A DNA stretch of 64,000 nt from Maratus speciosus. Lineage: Eukaryota; Arthropoda; Arachnida; Araneae; Salticidae. Positions 23,213 to 34,480 of the stretch are shown here, in pieces. A program made the translations under genes and the position numbers. Location: NCBI GenBank assembly GCA_963932465.1, contig OZ010787.1:35716087-35780086 (forward strand), read 5' to 3'. The notes beneath the pieces were generated by a model. That model saw only the letters and a list, made by a program, of their open reading frames with translations, did not search any database and had not been told where the DNA came from. Positions within the stretch are counted from its first letter, which is position 1; each line of letters starts with the position of its first letter.

Positions 23213-24186
23213 CAGTGGTAGCTTGGGGGTTCGCTTTCAGTTTGGACACACCTGACTTGGGATATATTATTTAGTGCGGAGGAATGGGACAGTAGGTTTT
23301 TCTCTTTATGCATCGCGATCTTGTACTGTATATAATCAATAAATGTTTAATATCATTCTAAACATTTAATCAATCACACACTAGAGGAAGCAATGGTAGC
23401 CCAATCTTCAGTTGAAAATGTTACTGATCTGCATAAGCTTGCAATTGTATAAAGAAAAAGGTTATTTCAAGAATCAAAAGTAAATTTGCTTCATATGCTT
23501 TTTGTGCTTTCTGTATATTAATGACTTGTTTATGCGTAGATGTAATAGTTTCCCTATTTATAGAACATTATACTGTATATTATCCATAATTTAAACTAGC
23601 CCTAAACGCAGCATTTTTGTTTATACAAGAAGTTTAACACAAAGAAGGTACTGGAAAGGAATGGGACAAGTTCTATTCCCTTTTTTTAATAAGATGAATG
23701 TAAATTCCTAATATGCAAATATTTTTAGAGGGTAATATATTAATTATAAAATTGATAATATATTCATTTACTTCAAAATGTAAATAAATTAAACTGATGA
23801 ATTTTTAATGTCATCTGTGGCTGGCAGTCCTGAATTTTCCTTCCAGTGATGAAGATGCTGGAATTTGACATTGTGGCACAGACATTATCAACTTACAATC
23901 TTTGTTTGACAGTATATGTAGCCGACACTAGACAATTTGTGCCTTATACTTTGTTTTATAGCTGTCCCATACCTTCCTGTTAGTGGGGAGGTATAGGACA
24001 CATTTTGAAACTTACAATTTCTTTAATTATAAAATTGTTTCTGCAAATTATGATTCTATATCGTTCAAAGACATTAGAAAGTGATTCATTTTGTATTCTA
24101 TAAATTGAAATTTTTGTTTTAGTGTCAAACAAAGTCGATTTTCTTATTTTTGTAAAAAGTGTCCCATTCCTTCCCATTTTCCCCTA
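23213..24186. mobile_element. Decayed element ending TTTTCCCCTA
   Basis: GGAATGGGACA recurs at 23281 and 23658 and in inverse orientation near 24160-24175. The right end TTCCCATTTTCCCCTA resembles the inverse of the TAGGGGA... start. CAGTGGTAGCTTGGGGG at 23215 could be the left end of this or another element. Boundaries are uncertain. Confidence 0.3.
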
Positions 24187-24599
24187 CTAATTATATTATC
24201 ATAAGCACCTCATGTAATACCTATTTCCTTCTAACAGAGCCAATGAATAGTAGTACATCAAATATTTTAGAAGTGACATATATATATTAAAAAACGCACA
24301 ACTTTGCGTTTCAAAAGCTAAATTTTATACTATAAAATCTGTAAATCTTTGGTGGCAAGCATCTAGTTGTATTTATTTTTTAGAACTTGATACATTTGTA
24401 ACGAATTTTTTATTCTCAATTAAAGCTTTTGTCAAAATATCTTATTCAAACTTTCAATCGTCATAGCTGAACTGGAATCCCCCCCCCCTCCCCCCCTGCC
24501 GGCTTCCTACAAAAATTTCTTCTTTACTTGATTCAACAGTATTTAAATTTTTACCTTTCATCTATTTTTTTTCCGCACCGGTATATGAATCATTGAGAG

Positions 24600-25823
24600 T
24601 AGAGTCCTGCGCGGGTCGGGTTCTACCCGACCCGAACCTGCAAATTCAATTTTAAGTCAACCCGCAACCCGACCCAAACCCGCAAAAATAATTTTCGGCA
24701 ACCCGCAACCCGACCCGAACCCGCAATGTAAGGAAAGCAAATCATGTTTTAATACCATTATGAAAAATAATCTACATTTGTATCTGTAATAGAGGTCTGC
24801 ACCGGAACGGCCCGAGGGCCGGCAAAATTTCAAACTGGCCAGGCCGCTTTATTAGGACAGTTTTTTCAATGGGCCGGGCTAAATAAAATAAACAGGCCCG
24901 GGCCGGCAAAAAAAATTGAACGGCCCTGCCAGGCCGGGTCGATAACTACAATTAAGCGGATCTACCGGCCCGATATAAATCTTTAGACGAAGCCGATAAA
25001 ATTATAAACGGGCCGTGCCGGGCTAGGACCGAACTTTTACGTTTTACACGGGGCGGGGCGGGGCAGGCCGTTCCCGGGCCTGGAAATTTCGGTCCGTGCA
25101 GACCTCTAATTCTCTAATACCACTTTTATGTTTTACATAGAAGAATGAACAAGTCTGTATTCTTTAATATTCGACTATAGTAAAACCTCTTACCCGACCC
25201 GATGCAGGATTCTAAATGGTATAAAACTAAAAATCTAATCTTTAAATATGCTTTAAAATTAGTTGCGGTTTCAAAAGTTCCACTTATAACGATACACCTT
25301 GTTTTACACAAGTGGTCATCTGCCTTTTGTTTATCAGCCGTTATTATTTTGAAAATTTTCCCGTCTATCATAGTGCATCGCATATCACCACAATTAAATT
25401 ATTCACTTGGTACATTAGACAGGAAGAACCATTTAGCGTTTTGCTGCGTATTCTATTTTTAAGTTTGCTATTTCGAAGACTCGTGAAAGGGATGACTAAA
25501 GAAAAAACAGACATGCACACATTTTGCTTTTGTGAAACTTTGATCTGCGGTTTATATCGATAGGCTTTTAACGGGAAAAAATATTTTCCACATTCTTTTA
25601 AAAAAGAGCGGGTCAACCCAAACCGACCCGCAGGAGTAAAAAAGCCAACCCGAAACCGACCCGAACCCGAAACAATAAAAGCCAACCCGACCCGAACCCC
25701 AACCGCACCAAAAAAATAGTCAACCCTACCCGAACCGCAACGGGAAAATATAGCGCCAACCCGACCCGAACCGCGGGTCGGGTTCGGGTAAAAGCGGGTA
25801 ACCCGACCCGATGCAGGACTCTA
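24600..25823. mobile_element. 1.2 kb hAT element, TAGAGTCCTGCGCGGG family
   Basis: The left end TAGAGTCCTGCGCGGGTCGG and right end CCCGACCCGATGCAGGACTC plus TA are inverted. A perfect 8-bp duplication, ATTGAGAG, flanks it (24592-24599 and 25824-25831). Both ends are built of CCCGACCCGAACC-type tandem words. An internal extra end, CCCGACCCGATGCAGGATTC, lies at about 25194-25213. It has no transposase; the internal reading frames come from the CCCGA repeats. A second hAT is nested at 24790-25108. Confidence 0.92.
24790..25108. mobile_element. Short hAT copy, TAGAGGTCTGCAC family, nested
   Basis: The 319-bp element starts TAGAGGTCTGCACCGG and ends GGTCCGTGCAGACCTC plus TA. The interior is GGCCGGGC-type repeats and is non-coding. 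The flanks ATCTGTAA and ATTCTCTAA suggest a degenerate 8-bp duplication with one extra base. It is inside the 24600-25823 element, so that family was in place first. Confidence 0.82.
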
Positions 25824-26464
25824 ATTGAGAGTGATTCATGAGTCTTGAAGTAGATTTCCAAGGGAACTTTTGGTACAGAAAACGGAAATATTCGTTTTTA
25901 GGGTCGAGAAACTCTGAAATTTTATAAAATAAAGTTTTATAATTCGGTAAGTTTTGATGATACTATTAAATTATATCTGATCGAAAACTATTAAATTCTA
26001 TTTATCCTATTAAAATTTTGTTTCATTAACATATCTAAAATATAGATTGTTTGTAAATGAAATGTAAAAGAAGTTATTTTAGAGTATGTTATTATTAATG
26101 ACGAATATTCGAACATTACTAAAAATCATACATGGTATTTTAGTTGTTTCAATACAAAGAAGCTTCTGGAAATGCGGTCAAAGTTCCCACATTGTGAAAT
26201 ATTGTATCTGTCATTTCATATGGAGGAATGCCAAGTTGCTGGGTTTCGCTTCCCCCTTTAATGACTTGCCGATAATGAAGCAAAAGATTTTTTAACCACC
26301 TTGAGGCCCACCTTTTTTTTTATGCTATATATTGACTTAACAAAAAAAAAAAAAAGATTTATAGTCGAAATTGATGTAAAACTATGAACACATTTAAAAC
26401 TTTACTACCGTATATTATGGCGTATGGCGCGTATATTTTAATGCAAGAAAATTGATTGAAATTT
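25824..26464. other. AT-rich spacer, no gene seen
   Basis: The 69-residue frame at 26086-26295 has no recognised motif. Confidence 0.5.
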
Positions 26465-26750
26465 ACAGGTGCGCGTTTCAAAAACTAATGTAGCAAAAGA
26501 GTCCAAACTGTAGAACATGATTAAGAGGCTTATTGTAATAAACTATGTTCACTTTTAAAAAGATAGCATGTATCCTCGTAGAGAAATTAAGTTTTTTTAT
26601 AAAAACAGTCCCAAATTTTGCCAAGTTTCTTGCTTATAATTCGCAGAGTTCTTAATATTAAAAAAATGTTCTTTTTAAAAAATGTGACAAACAACATTGT
26701 ACACAATACCCTGCAATCAAAATTAAAAAATAATAAAAATTGGATGAAAA

Positions 26751-27119
26751 TGAGCAGTTTTACTAAAAAATGCACTGCGCATGTGCGAATGCAATCAAAA
26801 TATAATGTGCATAATGTATTAGCTAATTGTATAGAGCAACTTTTGTGAAAGTCTCAAAAACATAGCTTGAAAATTCTGAAAAATATCGTCTATAGAATAA
26901 GCTCGAAATCCGTTCCCAAAAGAAAGCAAAAAGATGAGGAGCTGTATCCAAATATCTGTTGATTAGTGCTAAGATAGCGTACACAATATTGCACATACTG
27001 CTATATTTTGGATACTTTCACAAAAGTTGCTCTATACATTTAGCTAATACATTATGCACATTATATTTTGATTGAATTCGCGCATGCGCAGTGAAGCATT
27101 TTTTTAGTAAACTTGCTCA
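26751..27119. repeat. Inverted repeat pair, ~105-bp arms
   Basis: The left arm 26751-26853 (GAGCAGTTTTACTAAAAAA to CAACTTTTGTGAAAGT) is mirrored at 27014-27119 (ACTTTCACAAAAGTTGC to GTAAACTTGCTC). Both carry CGCATGYGC and TAATGTGCATAATG words. The pair sits between the outer arm and the CCGACTTC repeat. Confidence 0.75.
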
Positions 27120-27300
27120 TTTTTAACCGACTTCAAAAAGGAGGTTATCAATTCGACCTGTATGTATGTTTTGCCCATGTTCACGCATAACTTTCTTAAA
27201 TATGAACCGATTTTGATAATTTTTTTTTTGTTTGAAAGTGTAAGTCACCCATTTGGTCCCATTCCAATTTCATCAAAATCTGATGATTAGAACATTTAAA
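27120..27300 (+). repeat. Arthropod CCGACTTCAAAAAGG-type repeat start
   Basis: It begins TTAACCGACTTCAAAAAGG, continues GAGGTTATCAATTCGACC and then TTCACGCATAACTTTC with ATGAACCGATTTTGAT. This word series is a widespread arthropod repeat. The inverse TTTTTGAAGTCGGTTAA lies at about 31835-31851, consistent with a paired end. Relatives with the same plan are at 44152 and 52450. Confidence 0.65.
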
Positions 27301-27430
27301 AAAAATAAAAACTTTAAAATTCAAATGCTTTTTGAAGCAATCGCCCATTTATGAGCACTCATCTTTCATACTGTCACTCTTACAGAGATACGAGATCTTT
27401 CAAAGTGCAAAAACTTAGCTGGACAAGGGC

Positions 27431-27573
27431 CGAGATCCAGATAGATTTTTCACTGGTAGGGAAACGAGATTGACCAATCAGAAGACTGCAGTTTTACGAA
27501 TTTTACGCTGTTTGCAAAAATGCAGGCTTCTGATTGGTCGATCTCCTTTCGCTAAGAGCGAAAAATCTATCTG
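27431..27573. repeat. 143-bp hairpin MITE-like repeat
   Basis: The arms AGATAGATTTTTCACTGGTA and its diverged inverse GCGAAAAATCTATCT enclose TTGACCAATCAGAAG and CTTCTGATTGGTC words. A half copy (CTTCTGATTGGTCAATCTC) occurs at about 30505-30550. The two 61-66 residue frames on opposite strands are a by-product of the palindrome. Confidence 0.7.
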
Positions 27574-27696
27574 TATACTGGCCATTGTGTCATCCACAAA
27601 ACCGGCTGGCCCACAAAGACACAAACCGATATCGGAAGTCGGTGTTGAAAAGTTGAAAATCAACCTTTAAAGTTTCTCATGTATCAGAGCACAAGT

Positions 27697-29455
27697 ACAA
27701 CGCCTAGAATAAATAGTGTGGAAATCTGCTATCCAAACAGCACTAAACAAATGTATCCCTTAAATGTGCAATGATGCTCTAATTCAATGAGCCGATCGAA
27801 GCGACATCTGCGTTATATTTTCAAATTTCAGTGTAAACATCGTATTATAATAGCATCTAGACCAAATGGTCTTGGAATTTTAGAAAATATCCTTAGATGT
27901 CGCTCCGATCGACTCTTTGAATTTCAGCATCGTTTTACATTTAAGGGATACAATATTTAGTACTTTCTAAGTACAGAGTCTAGAATATATAGTGTGGAAA
28001 TCGGCTATCCCAGTAATACTTAAAAAAGGTGCTAAAATATTGGATCCCTTAAATGTCAAACGATGCTGAAATCCAATGAGTCGATGACAACGACATCTGC
28101 AGGTTATTTTCTAAAACTCCAAGACGATTTGGTCTAGACGTTGTAATAATACAATGATGTTTACTTTGAAATTTGAAAATATATCGCAGATGTCGTTGCG
28201 AGCGGCTCCCTGGATTTCAGCATCATTGCACATTTAAGGGTACAACTTTTAGCGCTGTTTGAATAGCAGATTTCCACACTATGTATTCTAGATGCTCTAC
28301 TACTGCGATAGCCAGTGAATATGGTCTGGATATCTGAATCTGGGGAACCAATGAGAACGGTTCAGAATAGGAACCCAGTAGGTATTGTGAACATGCTTAC
28401 AGCATCTAGAGCTGGACCAAATTGCAGAGTCTAGAATACATAGCGTGGAATTCTGCTATCCAAACAGCGCTAAAAAGTTGTATTCCTTAAATGTGCAATG
28501 ACGCTGAAATCATGGGTGCCGATCGCAGCAACATCTGCAATATATTTTCAGATTTCAAAGTAAACATCGTATTATTAGTGTCTAGACCAAATCGTCTTGG
28601 AGTTTTAGAAAATAACCTGCAGATGTCGTTGTCACCGACTCATTGGATTTCAGCGTCGTTTGGCATTTAAGAGATCCAATATTTCAGCACTTTTTTAAGT
28701 ATTACGGGGATAGCCGATTTCCACACTTTATATTCTAGAGGCTGTAACCAAATCGTCTTGGAATTTAAAAAAATATCCTGCAGATGTCGCTGCGACTGAC
28801 TTATTGGATTTCAGCATCGTTTGACATTTAAGGGATCCAATATTTTAGCACTTTTTTAAGTATTACTGGGATAGCCGAATTCCACACTATATATTCTAGA
28901 CGCTGTAGTTATGTAATAGAAAATGCCTAGGTTTTCTATAGTTTGGACATAAGTTTCTCTTAAAGCACTTTGCCGCGCTCTGATGTGTAAACTTTATTAA
29001 TGGATTGTCAGCTTTTCCACAACCAATTTCAATGTCCTTAGGTACAGCGCTTAGAAGATACAGTATGGAAAACGGCTACAAAATAGTGCTAAAAAATTGA
29101 ATCTCATAAATGTACAACGATGCTGAATAACAAGATGTCGATCGTAGCGCCATCGTAGTGATTTAAAAACAATAGTCACTCTAAAAGAGACTCTTTAACC
29201 TATTTCACGTCATTCCTTAACTAAATTAGCTTATAACAGACCAAAATATCTTATATTTATAGTTTCCGATATTTAACATTCTATAATTTTTGAAAACACA
29301 GTGTTTATATTGAAAAGAGTTACGAGATGGCGCTCGTATCAGCATATTGCCGCTGAGCATTGTTGGAAATTTATGGGATACAAGTTTTTAGCACTTTTTA
29401 AAGCATTATAGGAATAGCCGTTTTCCACACTGTATCTTCTAGGCGCTGTACCTTA
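27697..29455. repeat. Array of inverted ~300-400 bp modules
   Basis: The end motif CTAGAATATATAGTGTGGAA occurs in variants on the plus strand at 27703, 27991, 28433 and 29051. It occurs inverted (TTCCACACTATATATTCTAG) at about 28270, 28718, 28882 and 29420. Between them CCCTTAAATGT, GATGCTGAAAT and GACATCTGC words recur in both orientations. The last module, about 29041-29453, is a complete hairpin with GGTACAGCGC at each end. It is non-coding, and no target duplication was fixed for the modules. Confidence 0.75.
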
Positions 29456-30132
29456 GATATCGATGTAGACCTTATAGTTTATTCGATGGGGTATCTTTCC
29501 GAAGTGCGAGATCTTGTTTGGGAAAGATGCCGCATTCAGAAAAACCCAAATGTCTAAAACAATGCTAACCGACATCGGAAGTGTGTATCAAAAAGCTTAC
29601 AATTCAATAGCAAAGTGGCCTTATACATCAGAGTTCAGCAAAGTGTCTCCATTAGTTGGTGCACTGCAAAGTGCATCCATATACAGTACACATAAAAGTG
29701 CCTTCTTATATGTAGCAGCACTGTCTTTGGTTATCAGATTCAGACTAAACACCTAATAATTGACGCAAATTTCTGATGTCTTTACTGCCTAAGAATCGAG
29801 CGTATTTGTATGAGAATGGTGACATAAGGGAAAAAATTATTGATTGATAGATTCTGGACAAAAGCTATCGCCATGAATATTGAAGAGCTTGCTATTATTG
29901 CCAAACTAATGCTTGTTAAATTGTCCGCCACTCGTTTAATCAAACTTGTCCGAGCGAGTATCGCCAAGTTCTGGAATAGAAAATGTCTAGTTTTGCCGTA
30001 GTGTAGACAAACACGTATGTATAAACAGAGTCTGAGCATTGTATGTCACCACTCTCAAACAGAGGCACGTTACATGAGGAAACAATTGATGGAGATTATC
30101 GGGAAAAAATAAAGTAGAATTATGGACCACAT
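29456..30132. other. Spacer with an 80-residue frame, unassigned
   Basis: The frame at 29514-29756 opens MFGKDAAFRKTQMSKTML. I do not recognise a family, and there is no splice context. It lies inside the foldback complex, so it could be a transposon remnant or chance. Confidence 0.3.
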
Positions 30133-30369
30133 GATTGGTTTATTAAATACATATATCTGATCTGTGTGCTTGGCGTCAAGCGCCCGCTTAAAAGTCATCG
30201 TCAATATACAGAAACGAGATAGCAGAAGGAAATTTACAGCACCAAAGAATTACATCCGGGAGCCCCACAAAGAGTGTGCAACGGAGCCAGCGAGATTTGA
30301 ACCCGTAGCCCCCTACGCGCTCAAGCGATTAGCGGCGTGATGCCTTGACCACTCAGCCACGGTGGTCCC
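30133..30369 (-). mobile_element. tRNA-Ser-like SINE (copy 1), perfect duplication
   Basis: On the minus strand it starts GGGACCACCGTGGCTGAGTG, with an A box of the TGGCTGAGTGG type. A CGCTAAT anticodon-loop-like segment and a B box GGGTTCAAATC follow. The long arm between them recalls tRNA-Ser(GCU). The tail ends in TATTTAATAAACC. The 10-bp TGGACCACAT lies at 30123-30132 and 30370-30379, marking retroposition. It is 237 bp and has no coding capacity. The tRNA identity is a resemblance, not proof. Confidence 0.88.
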
Positions 30370-30651
30370 TGGACCACATTTCCAAACCTGACAAGTCTAC
30401 AGCTTTTTGGATGCCAGAAAATTTTGTTTTATTTGATAGAAGAATTTTTGAAATTTAAAAGGACACACTTTATAAAAATTACAAGTTCGCAAAAAGGCAG
30501 ACTTCTGATTGGTCAATCTCATTTCGCTAACAGCGAAAAATATATCTGGGTCCTGGTCAATATACATGAAGAGTCAGTACAAATATTGCTACATAGTCTG
30601 CATTTTGCTTCTTGACAACGGAGTCCTACAAAATATAATTGATGAATGTAG

Positions 30652-30915
30652 TCCGTGGCTGAATAGTTAAGGCACCACACCAATAATCGCTTGTGAACGC
30701 AATTGGGCTGCAGGTTTAACTCCCGCTGGCTCCGTTGCACACTCTTTGTGGAGCTCCCAGATGTAATTCTCTGTTGTTGTAAATTTCCTTGTGCTATCTA
30801 GAACCCCTCCCCATTCAAAGTTCTTGTGCTATTTCGTCCTTGTATATTAACGATGACTTATAAGCGGGCCCCTTATGTCAAGCACACAAGTTAGGTGTAT
30901 GTGATCAATAAATAA
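30652..30915 (+). mobile_element. tRNA-Ser-like SINE (copy 2), perfect duplication
   Basis: This is the same family as 30133-30369 but on the plus strand: CCGTGGCTGAATAG head, GGTTTAACTCC B box (diverged), GGCTCCGTTGCACACTC and TGTAAATTTCCTTGTGC body, and an AATAAATAA tail. ATGAATGTAG lies at 30642-30651 and 30916-30925. It carries about 27 extra bases beside a repeated TTGTGCTAT, absent from copy 1. That looks like a replication-slippage duplication. Confidence 0.88.
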
Positions 30916-31186
30916 ATGAATGTAGACTGTTGTGAATACAATATACTTGTTTAAAAATATATCATAAGTATTAAATGCTAATAAAATCAATACTTCTAAT
31001 GAAATTATAAAGAATTTATTAAAAACTATTTGTTTAATAAATAATTTTTGTAAATTATAGTTTATTTGAGAGATAATTTACTTATTCAGCAGATGTTGAA
31101 ATTCGGATAAATATGTGTTACGGTATGAATAACTAAAAAGTAGGAAATAAAATAATCTTTTCCAAAAAAAAAAAAAATAATAATAT

Positions 31187-31852
31187 TAACAGACTTCAAA
31201 AAAAGCACAAAAAAGAATTAAAAAATTCTTTAAACTTCTCTAATGACGAAACGTTATCCATTAACTGCTCATCGGACATCATGTATCGGCATAAAAACGT
31301 TAAATTTAATATATAGAATTTAATATCTACCAAACATGGATTTTCTAGAGAATATTTTTTACAAAAGATTAATTTACATATTTATGATTTAATTTACGAA
31401 TATATACATATAAAAAGTAATCAATTACTTTTTGAAGTTGGTGCCAAACATTCACAATCGATAATGATTAAATATATAATTTGCTGAAGAAATAGAGCAT
31501 TTTTAAAATTTTGTATCATATTTTCCATCATCACTTTATTCATGGTAATAGCTACAATATATTCATAATTTTACTATACTTAAAATAGGTTGGCACCAAC
31601 TTCAAAAAGTAATTGATTACTTTTTATATGTATATATTCGTAAATTAAATCATAAATATGTAAATTAATCTTTTGTAAAAAATATTCTCTAGAAAATCCA
31701 TGTTTGGTAGATATTAAATTCTATATATTAAATTTAACGTTTTTATGCCGATACATGATGTCCGATGAGCAGTTAATGGATAACGTTTCGTCATTAGAGA
31801 AGTTTAAAGAATTATTTAATTCTTTTTTGTGCTTTTTTTGAAGTCGGTTAAT
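31187..31852. repeat. Large hairpin with ~260-bp arms
   Basis: The left arm 31187-31445 runs from TTAACAGACTTCAAAAAAAG to CTTTTTGAAGTTGGTGCC. The right arm 31590-31852 is its near-perfect inverse, ending GAAGTCGGTTAA. Long runs such as GGACATCATGTATCGGCA match without a difference, so the duplication is recent or homogenised. The loop is about 145 bp, AT-rich and non-coding. The outer TTAACNGACTTC motif links it to the CCGACTTC family. Confidence 0.88.
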
Positions 31853-32167
31853 TTTTTTTTTTTTTTTTTTGAAAGGATTATTTTATTCATCCAATTGTTA
31901 TTTTTTAATTCTGATTGCAGGGTATTTGTGTACAATGTTGTTTGTCATAGTTTCTGAAAAGAACATTTTTTTTTTTTATATATATTACGAACTCTGCAAA
32001 AATTATAAGCAAAAAACTTGGCAAAATTTAGGACTGTTTTTATAAAATCCTTAATTTCTCTACTAGTATACAACCTATCCTCATAAAAATTAACACAATT
32101 TATTACAATAAGCCTCTTAATCATGTTGCACAATTTGAGCGCTTTTGCTACATTAGTTTTTACAGGG

Positions 32168-33361
32168 TTATCCAAAAGATATTCGTTCATTTTCAATTTG
32201 TTGGCGGTCCCCTATGGGGTTTCGGGAAGAAATCTTCACAGAAATATATGACCTATACTAATCTGTTTACACACCTCTGGAGTTTCAGGATAATTCCTCG
32301 TGTATTTTTCTAGATATTTAACAAAACGTCTAAAATCGCAATTGACCAATCATCATTGGTCATATGTGTAAGTACTTCCCCTCATCTCATATATTTGGGG
32401 TTTGCGGATAGAATCCAACGTAATGGTCTGCAAGAACATAAGGCCCGGAAGGCAATTTTTAAAACAGGCCGTGTAAGTAGAATTAAGGCAATTTATATTG
32501 ATGGGCCGGATCAGACTGATAAAGAAAATTTAGCAGGCTGACAAGCCAAACATAACAAATTTAAATGAATCGAAATACGCGATAAAATAGGAAAAATTTA
32601 GAATCGGGTATGATTTTGATGAGAACAAATACAAAGGCACGGCTGAACTTTTTATTGGACGGGCCTTAAAATTTTGGCTCATGCCGATCTCTTACTGGAG
32701 GTAATGCGAAAATTATAAATTTGTGCTGTTTTTGGAGGCCCAAGAGCAAGGTATAGCATTGCAATAGAAGCCTTTTTCCCTTTTCTCCCTGAAAATTTTC
32801 CGGTCTGTATGGCCAAAATTCTAAAATACCCTTCCTTTATTATATATTTTTTTGTGCACAACAATCAAAATAACATGAATTTGCAATTTTGAATCGGCGG
32901 TACCCCAAATAACGATAAAATAGTGAAATTTTGTTATCTTTTCATCATTTGAATTTCGGATTTTTCAGGTCTGCAGATCCCAAAATAAAGCCAATTATTA
33001 TTTTTAAAAATGTATTTTTTTTATTTTTTCATTATAATCCGCAGAATCAGAATTATTTCCAAAATAATAAAATCTTCATCTTTATTTTTCCTCCTTTCCA
33101 TAGAAATTTTTCGAGTCTGGGAGGTCTCAGCAAAATAAACCACTAATTTGTAACGATTTGTATGTATTGAATTGTATTTCGCTTTTTCTTCTTAGTCCAC
33201 AGATCCAAAATAGTAAAATTTCCATTTTGTGTTTTTTAGACTTCGATAGTTGGATTTTCCGGGTTTGCGGGCGCGAAATTTTAAAGCTAATAAAGCGGAA
33301 AATATATTTTTTTTGTAAATAAGTGCGAGTAGCAAATCAAAATTACGTCCACTTATAACCA
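32168..33361. other. Spacer with weak GC-rich repeat words
   Basis: Blocks such as TAATGGTCTGCAAG (32421), AAGGCCCGGAAGGCAA (32440) and GATGGGCCGGATC (32500) vaguely recall decayed TAGAGGTCTGCAC hAT ends, but no boundary can be set. No gene was recognised. Confidence 0.3.
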
Positions 33362-33429
33362 TATCACAATATTAAAATATTTATTTCCTTAAAAGACGTT
33401 ATAAAAACACATTAAAAGTAAATTAAAAA

Positions 33430-33484
33430 TCTGTATTTACATGTTTCAACTCTTCCACCGAGTCGTCATTAGAATGTATAACAG
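33430..33484 (-). ncRNA. Decayed hammerhead-like motif in the sibling tail
   Basis: Inverted, it reads CTAATGA in place of CTGATGA, then GACTC...GAGTTGAAACATG. It lacks the second ACATG block that would close stem III. It is the same region as 35161-35220 in the other arm and should be inactive. Confidence 0.4.
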
Positions 33485-33545
33485 AAAATTACAAATAAAT
33501 ATGAAAAATGGAAAAATCATCGAATATAAACAAGTAATCATATAA

Positions 33546-34077
33546 CCTCTTCAGACTCCAGGGTTTATTTTCATATATTTTTTTACTTCAGTTATGAATT
33601 TACATTCGCAAAGTGATAACTAAGAAAAATTGAAAAGCAAAAAAAAAAATTAATTTATTTTTTGTACATAAAATTTGATATATCATATATGACACATGAG
33701 ACTCAATAAGCACATTTTTTTACAATTTGTTATGACATTTTCTTTTGTTTTGCATGCAAAAAATAATGAAAAATATGAAATAATTATGCATTTAATAAAT
33801 TTTTATTTTTAATGGACTCTCCATGTGGTATTTTAACGTATAAAAAAATTGTTTATCTTTCGTTTTTGTGTATTTCCCTCATTTTTTCAGCAAGTCATTT
33901 TCAAATCCCACTTTATGGCCGAAAAAATTACTATAAGAAACAAATTGCTATTTTTCTTTAGTTTGGCTATCTTTTAAGATTCCATTCACACCATTTTCAT
34001 TTTGTTAATCATTATTTATATACAGGAAAAAAATTGTAAAGATGTGTATCCTATAGGATACTCCAGGTCCGAAGAGG
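33546..34077. mobile_element. 532-bp TIR element in the left Penelope arm
   Basis: The left end CCTCTTCAGAC and the inverted right end CCTCTTCGGAC match at 10 of 11 positions. The flanks are ATAA at 33542-33545 and 34078-34081, a candidate 4-bp duplication. The other Penelope arm lacks the segment, which supports an insertion. The superfamily is unassigned; a variant-target TTAA-type element is one option. It is AT-rich and non-coding. Confidence 0.65.
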
Positions 34078-34087
34078 ATAATGCGCC

Positions 34088-34480
34088 CTACATTTTCGCG
34101 ATTGCTCGTGTTCCCTCTATGTCGCGACGCCGTAAGTTGTCCAACCATTCAACCCATAAATTCGGGATACGAAAAGATAATGTATCGTTACAAACTCCTG
34201 AACCTCTTAAATAAATTTCAATGGACTCTCTTATAAATAATTGGAAATAAAAATTAGACCTGTGGATTATTTTACTCTCGTTAAAAAATATGTTAATATT
34301 CTCCATTTGATTTAGCCGGGATAAAACAGTATTACCTCTATTATATTTTATGTCCGCTATATGTTCCTTACATCTGATATTGAATTTTCGTTGGGTTATA
34401 CCTATATGATTTTTTATTCCTCCCTCCCTAATAAATGGAATCATATAAACTTTAATAGAAGATGACCTCTCAGGAGTTTA
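34088..34480 (-). pseudogene. GIY-YIG endonuclease domain of a Penelope-like element
   Basis: The frame open from about 34480 reads SIKVYMIPF, the position of the family's GIYxIPC. It continues with HIGITQRKFNIRCKEHIADI, which holds the YIG-like HIG, the conserved Arg and the EH pair, and later FIRESIEIYL, which holds the catalytic Glu. The annotated-length open frame from the first ATG is 118 residues (34444-34088). In the intact family this domain follows a reverse transcriptase and nicks target DNA. The reverse transcriptase is missing here because the copy is 5'-truncated. The last ~35 residues are tail read-through. Assignment rests on motif order recognised by eye. Confidence 0.82.

Larger units (their letters stand above)
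26465..32167. mobile_element. 5.7 kb foldback complex with ~285-bp outer arms
   Basis: The outer left arm (26465-26750) runs from ACAGGTGCGCG through AACTAATGTAGCAAAAG to CCCTGCAATC and ATTGGATGAA. The outer right arm (about 31885-32167) is the inverse, from TTCATCCAATTG to CTTTTGCTACATTAG and TACAGGG. Inside lie further nested inverted pairs, a CCGACTTC-type end facing its inverse at 27126 and 31850, several smaller hairpins and two SINEs. No protein-coding frame is evident. Treating the whole as one element is inference from the matched outer arms. Confidence 0.6.

Noticed and set aside
25126..25861. Cluster of overlapping 80-105 residue frames on both strands
   Set aside because: They lie in the hAT at 24600-25823; the RVGL-type repeats are translations of CCCGACCC words, and no frame has a domain.
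30133..30915. Two tRNA genes
   Set aside because: The tRNA-like heads are diverged, continue into shared non-tRNA bodies with A/T tails, and are flanked by retroposition duplications; they are SINEs.
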